A stretch of DNA of 64,000 nt from Planctomyces sp. SH-PL62. Its GTDB lineage: Bacteria; Planctomycetota; Planctomycetia; Isosphaerales; Isosphaeraceae. Location: assembly GCF_001610895.1 (NCBI RefSeq), contig NZ_CP011273.1, forward strand, positions 4,402,001 through 4,466,000. Direction: 5' to 3'. The translations under genes were made by a program, and so were the position numbers. Positions 47,782 to 56,566 of the stretch are shown one piece after another. The notes beneath the pieces are model-generated. The model did no database searches and was not told the origin of the DNA. It saw nothing but the letters and a program-made list of their open reading frames with translations. The first letter of the stretch is position 1; each line of letters starts with the position of its first letter.

Positions 47782-49195
47782 TAGTGGGTCACTTGGCTTG
47801 CGCGTGTCCATAACTCGCTCCGCAGCGTCTCGGCAGGGGCAGCCGTGTACAGGCACCCGAGCCTCCCAGGCGATGGCGGCGTTCTCGTTGACGCCGCCGG
47901 CGGGCGGCACGCTCGCCGCCCCAGACGAAGGGGGTCGGCGACGAGTTCCAGTGCGATGCGGTCGCCTCAAGCCAGCTGATGATCAGCCCGGTCGACTCGG
48001 GATGCCGGCCGTCGAGGGCCCGCCTCTTCAGGATGCCCTGCAGGCTCTCGACCATGTCCAACCACGAGCCGCCCACCGGCGTGTAGAGCGGCATGACGCC
48101 GTGGGCGAACAGCCAGCACACCAGTTCCGGCGTCTTGTGCCCGGCGAGGTTGTCCAGCACCAGGAGTATCCGCAGCGGCGGCAGCTCCGAGAGGAGGGTC
48201 GGCTTGATCGAGAGCCCCTCCTGCCAGCGATCCCAGGCCGCTCGCCGCCCGGCGACCGGCTCGCCGGGCGGATCGGGCAACCCGGCCAGGATTGCGGCCA
48301 ACTCCCTCTTGAGCCAGGGGTGCAGGACCGAGTTGGGGCAGGACGTCACCCCTTGCAGGCGGACCCGGCCGTCGGCCGGATGGAAGAGCGTCAGGGCCTT
48401 GGCCGTGCCGCCGCGGAGGTACTCGTGCAGCTGCCGCACCGGATCGCCCTCGGGCCGCCACGACCGGCCGGGGTGGGGCATCGTCTGGTAGGGCCCGGTC
48501 TGGTCGGCGCACCAGACCGGTAGGCCCATCGCCTCGCCCAGGCGGTAGGCGTCCTCGATCAACTCTTTTTGGGCTCGGCGTCCGGGTCGGAGACCACGAC
48601 GGGCCCCGCCTTGCGGAGCCGCAGGGCCGAACCGGTGGGGCACCAGGACCGGGAGCGTTGGTGGCTGTAGCCGGCCTCGTGGAGCACCTTCCGGATGGTG
48701 TAGGTCGAGACGGCGGGGAGCCCGTCCGGGGCCGATCGCAACGCCTCGCGGAGCGTGCTCAAGGACCAGGACGCCGTCCCATCGGCCTCCGGGGTCGGCG
48801 TCCTGCGGGCTTCGCGGAGGGTGCGCCTTCGGGCCGCGGCGTCGTAGGTCGGCAGCCGGCCGCCGCCGTGGCGAGGCGTCAACGCCGCCAGCCCTTCGGC
48901 GTTGAACCGGGCGACCAGATGCGAGACGGCGTCGCCGGAGCGACGGCCGGCGGCGCGAGCGGCCTGCTGGTAGTCGTCGCCGGCGGCGACGGCCAGCAAC
49001 GCCTTTGCCCTCGCGACTTCGGCCGCCGGTGCGGCCTGGGAGCGACTGAGTTGGACCAACTCCTGTCGCTCCGCATCGGTCGCCTCGCGGAGCGGGTCCT
49101 TCTTGAGACGGGACATGGCGGCCTCCCTGGTGCGAGAGCGCCGATCGTACTCGGTCCCAGGCCTTATGGCCACGGGCATGCCACTTGACCCACTA
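47782..49195 (-). mobile_element. IS630-family element, complete
   Basis: GTGGGTCA at 47784 and TGACCCAC up to 49193 are the inner ends, flanked by TA on both sides (47782-47783 and 49194-49195). The flanking CAC and GTG read together as CACTAGTG if the element is removed. That leaves eight bases between the IS5 element and the IS701 element. Confidence 0.9.
47789..49116 (-). CDS. IS630-type transposase, two frames joined at an A5 run
   Basis: ATG 49116 has GGAGG five bases upstream. orfA ([20 protein letters not shown]) carries the homeodomain-like DNA-binding part and ends DAEPKKS. At CCCAAAAAGAG (near 48565-48575) a -1 shift gives [13 protein letters not shown]. The DDE domain has [35 protein letters not shown] and [21 protein letters not shown]. 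No other lesion is visible. About 442 residues for the fusion. Confidence 0.85.
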
Positions 49196-49462
49196 GTGCT
49201 ACTCCGTTAGCTCATACGGACGGCCGAGCGGTCCGGTTCGTACTGATGGTATGAACCGGACCTACACCCCCGAACTCGACCCCGACGTGCTCGACCGCCT
49301 CTCCGCCTACGCCACGAACCTCCGCGACGACTTCAACCGGCCGAGGCAGGCCCAGTGGTGCGGCGTCTACATCCACGGCTTGCTCCAGGACGGCGACCGT
49401 AAGAGCGTCGAGCCGATGGCCGCCCGCGTCCCGTTGCCCGAGGGCCAGGTCTCCGACCCCGA

Positions 49463-50309
49463 CTAAGTTCTGTCTGACGGCTCGAGGAGTCGGAAGCAAC
49501 GGCGGATCATGGCGAGCTTCACCATCGCCAGGAAATTGACCGCCAGCTTCTCGAACCGGGTCGCCAGGCGGCGGTTCTCCTTCAGCCAGAGGATGCACCG
49601 CTCGACGATGTTGCGGCGGCGGTAGGCCTCGGCGTCGAACCTCGGGTTTCTCCGCTGATCCTTGCGAGTGGGGATCACGGCCCTGATGCCCCGACGTCGC
49701 AGATAGCGGCGGATACGCCGCTAGCTGTAGCCCTTGTCGCCGGCCAGGCGTCGAGGCCTGCGACGCGGCCGGCCTCGACCGGGACGCTTGATCCGCACCG
49801 CCTCCAGGGCCGGCTCCAGGGACTTCGACTCGTGGGCCTGGCCCGCCGTGACGACGGCGGAGAGCGGCACGCCGCCGGAGTCGACGACCAGGTGCAGCTT
49901 CGTCCCGAAGCCGCCCCGCGAGCGGCCGAGGGCGTGGTCGACGGGCTCGGCCGTCCCCCTTTTCCCCCCCGGCCCCGGCGGCCGCGCGGCTGGCCCGGAT
50001 GGACGTCCCGTCGATGCACCAGAGGTCGAAGTCGATCCTTCCCGAGGCGTCAAGCCGCAGGTGGAGCCGCTCCAGGATGCGGTCGATCGTCCCATCGCGA
50101 GCCCAGCGGTTGAAGCGGTCGTAGACGCTCTTCCACTTGCCGTAACGTTCGGGCAGCTCCCGCCACTGGGCCCCTGTGTGCAGGATCCACAGGACCCCGT
50201 CGAGCGTGGAGCGGTGGTCGTTCCACCGACCGCCCGGTCTGCCCGCCGGAGGGAGCAGGTCGGCGATCAGGGCGAATTCGTCGTCCTTCAGCTCGTAGCG
50301 TCGCGACAT
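49463..50309 (-). pseudogene. IS5-type transposase with nonsense codon (copy D)
   Basis: Starts at ATG 50309 (MSRRYELKDDEFALIADLL). It has the conserved G7A4G5 run and the same TAG after GDKGYS (complement of 49721-49723) as copy C. The shared nonsense codon shows that one is a recent copy of the other or that they are kept alike by gene conversion. Confidence 0.87.
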
Positions 50310-50366
50310 CCCGGCCTCCCTGGTGAAGCCGCCATCGTAACCCTTTACGAGCCGTCAGACAGAACC
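49466..50366 (-). mobile_element. IS5-family element, IS427-like, copy D
   Basis: 901 bp, reverse orientation to copy C and, by eye, the same sequence throughout. The left junction again reads CTAAGTTCTG and the right AGAACCTAG. It interrupts the IS701 transposase after an Asp codon. Confidence 0.9.
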
Positions 50367-51526
50367 TAGGCCCTACAGCAGTTCCTCGGCCAGAGCACCT
50401 GGGACGAACAGGCGGTGCTCAAACGCTACCGGGCCGCGATGGCGGCGAAGTTCGCCGACCCGACCGCGATCTTCGTCGTCGACGACACGACCTTCCCCAA
50501 GCAGGGCGGCCATTCCGTCGGCGTGGAGCGGCAGTACTGCGGGGCGCTGGGCAAGAAGGACAACTGCCAGAGCGCCGTGAGCGTCTACTACGTCGCCGCG
50601 AAGGGCCACTACCCGCTCGACATGCGGCTCTACCTGCCGGAGGGCTGGCTGGTCGACCCGAAGCGGCTGGGCAAGGCCAAGGTGCCCGAGGCCGAGCGGC
50701 GATCGCTGACGAAGGGCCAGATCGCGTTGGAGCTGCTCGACCGCGTCCGCGCCAAGGGGCTGCCGGGCGGGCTGGTGGTCGCCGACGGCGGCTACGGCGT
50801 CTCGGGACCGTTCCGCGACGGCCTGGCCGAGCGCGAGCTGCACTACATCGTCGGAGTGACCGACGAGATGGTCGTCTTCACCGCGGAGCCGCAGTGGGAG
50901 GAGCCGAGGGTCGGGACGGCCGGCCGCGGGTACGCCGCCGGCTGGCCGAGGGGTCGCCCCGGCCGGTGAGCCTGAAGGAGCTGGCGGCACGGACGCCACG
51001 GCGGAAGGTGACCTGGCGCGAGGGGACCAAGGGGCCGATGTGGGGCCGCTTCGCCTGGCTGCGGGTCTGGCCGCCCGGGGGCTGGGCGACAGGCGAATGC
51101 GCCGGCCGGGGGCCGATCCGGCCGCTGATCGAGGAGCAGGCCGACGGCCAGCTGAAGTACGCCTTCAGCAACGTGCCGGCGAACACCAGCCGGATCGAGG
51201 CCGTCAGCCTATGGCGGAGCCGCTGGCTGGTGGAGCAGGGATATCAGCAGATGAAGGAGGAGCTGGGCCTGGACCATTTCGAGGGGCGGTCGTGGCGGGG
51301 ATTCCACCACCACGCCTGCCTGGTGATGCTGGCCTACGGCTTCCTGGCGTTGGAGCGGCTGAGGGAAAAGAGAGAAGCCGGCCAGGCCGGTAAAAAAGGG
51401 GGGCCGCGGCCGGTGATCACCGTGCCGGCGATCCGTCGCGGCCTCCAGGGGCTGCTGGTGCCGATCTGCCGGCACGACTGCCCGTTCTGCCGTTCGGCGG
51501 AACCTCCAAGACAGCTAACGGAGTAG

Positions 51527-51865
51527 TATTAGGAGGCTCGTGGCTGGCTGCCGTCGTTTTTCCGCGAGCCGGTCTCCACGCCTCGTTCAAACGTCTACGC
51601 CTTGCCAAGCAGCCACGGCAGGATCCCGGCTGCGGCGCAGGTTCTCTATCTCGTGGAGTTTACGAACCCTTGGTTGCGGATCGTGCCCCGTTGCAGCCGC
51701 CGCAGGGCTCCGGCTCCGCGTCGACCACCTCATCGGGCGCCAAGCGGGAGCGAGCCGTGGTCCGATGCACCGGCTTGCCCGCCTCGATCTGAATCTGAAA
51801 GGTCAGCTATCGAAGTCGGCTTTGAGTCAGGCGGATCGCTCGGGCTCAGCCGGTACGAGTCGGAA
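51527..51865. other. gap between IS701 and IS66 elements
   Basis: About 340 bases with no gene, relic or repeat that I can support. Confidence 0.5.
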
Positions 51866-53348
51866 GGTAGCCGTTCACGGGCCGGTACTTGACTGGCGTC
51901 CGGTGGTTTGAGCATCTTCGAACCATGAATCGACCGGGGTGCATACCGCAGGCGACCTGGGACGTGACCCCACCGGAGGCGCAGGCCGTCTTGGCGGTCG
52001 CGATCGCGGCCTTCGAGGTCCAGATCGCCGATCTGAAGGCGAGCCTGAAGCAGGACTCGTCGGACTCGTCGCGGCCGCCGTCGAGCGACCCGCCGCACCT
52101 GAAGCCGGCGCCGCCGCGGAAGCCTTCGGGACGCAGGCGCGGCGGACAGCCGGGGCGTCGGCGCAACGACCGCATCCGGCTGGAGGCCGACGAGGTCGTC
52201 GACGCGAGGCCCGACCGCTGCCGACGCTGCGGCGAGGCCCTCGCCGGCGACGACCCCGCGCCGCTCGCCCGCCAGGTCTGCGAGGTCCCCGCCGTTCGGC
52301 CGCACGTCGTCGAGCATCGCCTGCATGGGCTGACGTGCCCGCGATGCGGGGCGTCGACCTGCGGCGCCCCGCCGGACAGGGCCGGGGTCGGCTACGGGCC
52401 ACAGACGCAGGCCGTCTGCGCGGCGCTCGCGGGCGAGAACCGGCTGAGCAAGCGACGCGTCGCCCGCGCGATGAAGGGGCTCTACGGCCTGCCGATCGGC
52501 CCGACGTCGGTCTTCGAACTGGAGCGTCGCACGGCCGAGGCCCCGGCCCCGATCCACGCCGAGGTCCTCGAGCATATCCGCGGACTCGACGCCAACGTCG
52601 ACGAGACGAGCTGGCCGCAAGGCCGCGAGCGAGGCTGGCTCTGGACCGCCGCGACCACGAGGCTGGCCGCCTTCCTGGTCGCGGCGAGCCGCAGCTGCGA
52701 CGCCTTCGCCGAGCTGATGGGCCGGTCGCCGCCGGGGGTGGTGACGTCGGACCGGTACTCGGCCTACGCGCACCTGGCGGCCGAGCGACGCCAGGCCTGC
52801 CGGGCCCACCCGATCCGCGATTTCCGGGCGATGGTCGACCACGACGACGCCGGCTCGGCGATCGGCGAGGAGTTGCTCATGCATTCCGGCGTCCTGTTCG
52901 ACGCCTGGTCGAAGGTCCGCGTCGGCGAGTCCTCGCGGCCCGCGTTCGCGGCCGAGACCCTGCCGTGGCTGCGACGCGAAGTTCGGGACCTGCTGGAAGC
53001 CGGCGTGAAGTGGGACGCCGAGAAGACGGCGGCGAGCTGCCGCGAGGCCCTCAAGATCGAGCCGTCGCTCTGGACGTTCGCGACGGTCGAGGGCGTCGAG
53101 CCGACGAACAACGACGCCGAACGGGGGCTGCGTCAGGCCGTCTGCTGGCGCAAGACGAGCTTCGGCGCCGACTCGGAGGGCGGCAGCCGGTTCGCGGCAG
53201 CCGGTTCGTTGAACGGATCCTCACCGCCGTCGAATCCTGCCGCCGCCAATCCCGCGACCTGCTCGACTTCCTCGTTGAAGCGGTCGAAGCCCACCGCTCA
53301 GGCAGCGGCCCACCCTCGCTCATCCCCGCCGGGGCGTGAACGGTTACC
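51866..53348 (+). mobile_element. IS66-family element (single-ORF type)
   Basis: GGTAGCCGTTCACG at the left and CGTGAACGGTTACC at the right form a 14-bp inverted repeat with one mismatch. It carries only the tnpC-type gene, without tnpA or tnpB. Relics of its two ends lie at 28118 and 32470. I do not see a convincing 8-bp target duplication. Confidence 0.85.
51925..53339 (+). pseudogene. IS66-type transposase (TnpC) disabled by a 14-bp tandem duplication
   Basis: ATG 51925 starts MNRPGCIPQATWDV. The N-terminal leucine-zipper-like helix (QAVLAVAIAAFEVQIADLKA) precedes SSRPPSSDPP. A zinc-finger follows (CRRCGEAL ... CPRCGAST), then the DDE domain: DANVDETSWPQGRERGWLW, VVTSDRYSAYAHL and VEPTNNDAERGLRQAVCWRK. 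At 53181-53208 CGGCAGCCGGTTCG occurs twice in tandem, shifting the frame. Without one copy it would continue SRFVERILTAVESCRRQSRD to LIPAGA. The catalytic residues precede the lesion, so some activity may remain. Confidence 0.9.
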
Positions 53349-53609
53349 GCCGGAAATGCCCTCCGCTCCAACTCGGTGACCTATGATTCGAGTGCAGCGA
53401 CCACGACGCCACGATCACCTGGACATCAGGCGGGACCGGATCCCGAGTCGTTGTTGGTATGATTGCGGTCCGCTTCGCGCCCTGCAGGTATGAAGATCGA
53501 CGGCTTGAGGTCAGGTATTGAGCTGCGAACAGTTTCGACTTCCTTCATCGGTTTCCCGGTGGCGTGGGCGGTCGCGATCGAGAACCGCTCCTCTTCAAGG
53601 TGGCTGCAG

Positions 53610-55049
53610 GTGACGAAACCTTCACTGATCTGCATTGCCTATCATTTCCCCCCGTCATCGGCTACGGGCGGTCATCGGACAAGGGCGATCGTCCGCCACC
53701 TCGGGAGATTCGGGTGGAATCCGGTCGTAGTGACGATCAAGGCTGATCCCGAGGAAGGGCGGGATCCTTCGCTCCTCGAAGGTCTTCCGCTCGATCTCTC
53801 CGTGTATCGTACCGCGGCACCCGAACTCCTCGGTTGGGCGTCGGCCGCATACTCTCTTTTTCGGATGCGCGACCGCGGTCCGCTCGACGGTCAAAGCCAG
53901 GAAACGTCAAAGGAGGATCCACCAGTCCGAAAGTCCTCTCGTTTCCGGCGTTGGATCGATCAGGCGAGTTGGTGGATGCAGACGCCCGACAAAGCGATCG
54001 GCTGGCTTCCCATCGGCCTAATTGCGGCTCTTCGCGCCCTCCGTCGCCATCAAGGACGTGCGATATATTCGTCAGCGCCCTTTTGGACGGCTCACCTCAT
54101 CGCGATGTCCGCCAAGAAGTTGACGGGGCGTCCCTGGATCGCCGACTTCCGAGATCCGTGGCGATCAAACCCTTTCCGCAGGTTGCCCTATCAATCGATT
54201 GATCGCTTCGACGCCTGGCTTGAGTCGCGCGTGGTGAGAAACGCTGATCGGATCATCTGCAACACCCGGCGCATGCAAACCGACTTCGAGACTCGCTACC
54301 CAGAGGCGGCCGGACGGTTCACGACGATCTATAACGGATTCGACCCCGAGGTCTACGAGAATTTGTCCGCGAGGCGTCCTGTCGGACCAGACCATCTCGT
54401 CATCACCCATGCAGGCCAATTTTACGGTCCCCGGCGTCCTCATCCGATTTTCGAGGCGATCCGGTTGCTCCGTGATCGACGCTCGACGACTCGGGAGCCG
54501 GTCCTGCAACTGTTTGGAACCCCGACGTACGAAGGTCGGGATTTGGGATCGATCGCCGCCGAATTCGGGATCCAGGACCAAGTCGTCGTTCAAGGGGCGA
54601 TCCCCCACCTCCGGGCTCTGGAAGAGTTGCGCGGCTCCGACATCCAGTTGCTGGTCGGCATCGGGGGCGAGGGCTCGGACCTCCAGGTGCCGGCCAAGTT
54701 ATATGAATACCTTGGGGTCGATCGACCCATTCTGGCCCTGGCGCCTCAGAATAGCGCGATCGCCGACGTCATGTCGGAGGGGGGGATCCTGGGCGCGATT
54801 TGCGACCCCGAAGACGCCGAACAGATCGCTGCGGCGATCGTCGACCTCGACGCTAGAGCACTAGCTGGAGACGGCGTGAACCGCGACGAGGAACGGCCGG
54901 CGAAGAATCGATTCCACCGATCCGAACAGGTCGGGTTTCTGGTCGACGTGCTGGAGGACGTCCTCCGGGAACGCGAATCCCGGTTGGTGCGCGGCCGGAC
55001 GAGCCTGTCCGATATCGTCGAGGCGGCACCCGGAAAACGGCCGGATTGA
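53610..55049 (+). CDS. Glycosyltransferase, GT4-like
   Basis: I place the start at GTG 53610 (AGGTGG seven bases before), because family similarity begins at once with LICIAYHFPPSSATGGHRT. ATG 53463 or 53490 would add 40-49 unrelated residues. The N-lobe shows KLTGRPWIADFRDPW and VVRNADRIICNTRRMQ. The C-lobe shows ITHAGQFYGPRRPHPIFEAI, VVVQGAIPHLRALEELRGSD and QVPAKLYEYLGVDRPILALA (usual E-x7-E donor region weakly kept). About 479 residues, cytosolic. It is the first gene of the uninterrupted right-hand polysaccharide block, 52 nt before the O-antigen ligase. Confidence 0.87.
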   Translation: MTKPSLICIAYHFPPSSATGGHRTRAIVRHLGRFGWNPVVVTIKADPEEGRDPSLLEGLPLDLSVYRTAAPELLGWASAAYSLFRMRDRGPLDGQSQETSKEDPPVRKSSRFRRWIDQASWWMQTPDKAIGWLPIGLIAALRALRRHQGRAIYSSAPFWTAHLIAMSAKKLTGRPWIADFRDPWRSNPFRRLPYQSIDRFDAWLESRVVRNADRIICNTRRMQTDFETRYPEAAGRFTTIYNGFDPEVYENLSARRPVGPDHLVITHAGQFYGPRRPHPIFEAIRLLRDRRSTTREPVLQLFGTPTYEGRDLGSIAAEFGIQDQVVVQGAIPHLRALEELRGSDIQLLVGIGGEGSDLQVPAKLYEYLGVDRPILALAPQNSAIADVMSEGGILGAICDPEDAEQIAAAIVDLDARALAGDGVNRDEERPAKNRFHRSEQVGFLVDVLEDVLRERESRLVRGRTSLSDIVEAAPGKRPD

Positions 55050-55100
55050 TCCGCGTGATCCGCGTACGATGGATTCCGGTCCACTCGAACAGGGTATTTT

Positions 55101-56369
55101 ATGGTCCGCATCGGATTCTACTTGATCCTGTTGGCGATTGGAGTAGTCGCCGGGCTGGGGAATCCCGTAGCCGCCGTGATCGGGTGTCTAGAAGCTTATC
55201 TGTTGAACCCGGTCGTGTTCATCGACTTCGATGTCCGGTTCCAGCTCATCACGACCCTGGTCCTCATCACGAGCTACCTTGTCCATAGTCCGCGAGCCTT
55301 GCCTGCTGCTCGAAATGAGGGCTCGTTGCTCAAGGCGCTCTGGGCTTTCGTAGCCCTCGGTGCGCTCAGTGCTCTCTGGGCGCAGGTCAGCCCGGAAGAT
55401 ACGATCACCGCGATCACCGAGCTAGCGAAGACGGTCGTGCTGGTCACTTTGCTGGTCCGATCAATACGCAATGAGAAGCATTATTCTTATGTTATCACCG
55501 CCTGCCTGATCGGCATAGCACACGCGGCGTTCCTCCATACCTTCGGAGTTCGCCTCGGTTACGTTCCACCGAGCATCGCCAGGTCGGAAGCCGGGATGCT
55601 TCCGGACATGCACGGCTCGGTCATGGTGCTGTTTTTCCCAAGCTTGGTCCTCCTAAGTATGATGGGGACTCGATTCGAGCGCCTCCTCTGCTGGCTCAGT
55701 CTACCATTCGTGCTAAGCTCCATCGTCACGACGAATCAGCGAACCTACTTTCTTGCCATGCTCGTCGAGTCGGGACTGATCTTGCTGGCGGTGCCGAAAA
55801 AACATGCGATTCGATTATTGCTCGTCTTCGCAATCGGTGGCGGTTTGTTTGCATTTCGATTGACGTCCGGAGACTACTGGCAGCGGATGAGCACGATCAC
55901 CGATCCCACCCGTGAAGAGTCGGCGAATAGTCGAATCCTGCTACGTTCAGCAAGCCAGCGAATTCTTGCGGACTACCCGTTTGGTGTCGGTTATCGCAAC
56001 TATCCATCAGTCAGTCCGAAATATCTCCCGCGTGAGGCGCTTACACAGGGACGGAGGTCGGCGCATAACTCCTATTTCACCATCGCTTGCGAGACCGGAA
56101 TTCCGGGCTTTTTGATCTGGTCCTATGCTTTCGGTGGATCGCTCTACTATCTGAGGCGGCTCAGGAAGGGCGGAGACAAACGAAGCCTGGATCGAATCTC
56201 TCTCCTGGCGACAGGTCTCGAAGTCGGTCTCTACGGATGGATCTGCGGCGGGCTCACCCAGTCCGATCATGACGTCGACCCCGCCTATTGGTTCATCGCA
56301 TTTACAATCGTACTTGTTCGGTTGCGTCACCAGGACGCAATTAGATCCGCGCAGGCGTCCCGGCCCTAA
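55101..56369 (+). CDS. O-antigen ligase/polymerase family membrane protein
   Basis: 422 residues, ten or more hydrophobic helices (for example FYLILLAIGVVAGLG, FQLITTLVLITSYLV, LLKALWAFVALGALSALW, AIRLLLVFAIGGGLFAFRL). The periplasmic loop near residues 255-330 carries REESANSRILLRSASQRIL, DYPFGVGYRNYP and RRSAHNSYFTIACETGIPGF. The H-N-S-Y segment before a membrane helix is the signature of the Wzy_C/WaaL family and of O-glycosylation ligases found with exosortases. It would polymerise or ligate lipid-linked units in the periplasm, working with the Wzz/kinase fusion at 14399. No Wzx flippase is seen in the window. Confidence 0.87.
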   Translation: MVRIGFYLILLAIGVVAGLGNPVAAVIGCLEAYLLNPVVFIDFDVRFQLITTLVLITSYLVHSPRALPAARNEGSLLKALWAFVALGALSALWAQVSPEDTITAITELAKTVVLVTLLVRSIRNEKHYSYVITACLIGIAHAAFLHTFGVRLGYVPPSIARSEAGMLPDMHGSVMVLFFPSLVLLSMMGTRFERLLCWLSLPFVLSSIVTTNQRTYFLAMLVESGLILLAVPKKHAIRLLLVFAIGGGLFAFRLTSGDYWQRMSTITDPTREESANSRILLRSASQRILADYPFGVGYRNYPSVSPKYLPREALTQGRRSAHNSYFTIACETGIPGFLIWSYAFGGSLYYLRRLRKGGDKRSLDRISLLATGLEVGLYGWICGGLTQSDHDVDPAYWFIAFTIVLVRLRHQDAIRSAQASRP

Positions 56370-56566
56370 TACGAACATGCTCGAATCCTTCAATCGCTCT
56401 GCACCACGACATTATTTCGTCGCCAGCTGACGAAGGCGGCCGTTGGGTTCGTTTGCCACGTGATCCGAATAGTCGATCGAGCCCCGGGAGTGGGGCGGGG
56501 CCAGCTTCCAAGCCCCGACGCACCTGCAGCTCCGTCTCGTCCAGCTATGAAGAGGATTCGGCCAAG

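Larger units (their letters stand above)
49199..51526 (+). mobile_element. IS701-family element, split by IS5 copy D
   Basis: CTACTCCGTTAGCT (49199-49212) and AGCTAACGGAGTAG (51513-51526) are a perfect 14-bp inverted repeat. IS5 copy D (49466-50366) interrupts it. Its original size would be about 1.43 kb. Confidence 0.9.
49251..51526 (+). pseudogene. IS701-type transposase broken by IS5 copy D and a frameshift
   Basis: The first 71 codons (MNRTYTPELDPDVLDRLSAY ... QVSDPD) end in a TAA at the IS5 junction. After the IS, the same frame resumes ALQQFLGQSTWDEQAVLKRY. It then reads FVVDDTTFPKQGGHSVGV (DDTTFxKxG), LVVADGGYGVSGPFRDGLAE (the AD-GYG site) and HYIVGVTDEM. Near 50925 a frameshift moves it to GRPRVRRRLAEGSPRPVSLK, WRSRWLVEQGYQQMKEELGL (Glu region) and RGFHHHACLVMLAYGFLALE. 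Both lesions inactivate it. Confidence 0.9.

Noticed and set aside
51866-53348. 8-bp target duplication for the IS66 element
   Set aside because: The flanks AGTCGGAA and GCCGGAAA are similar but do not match in register.
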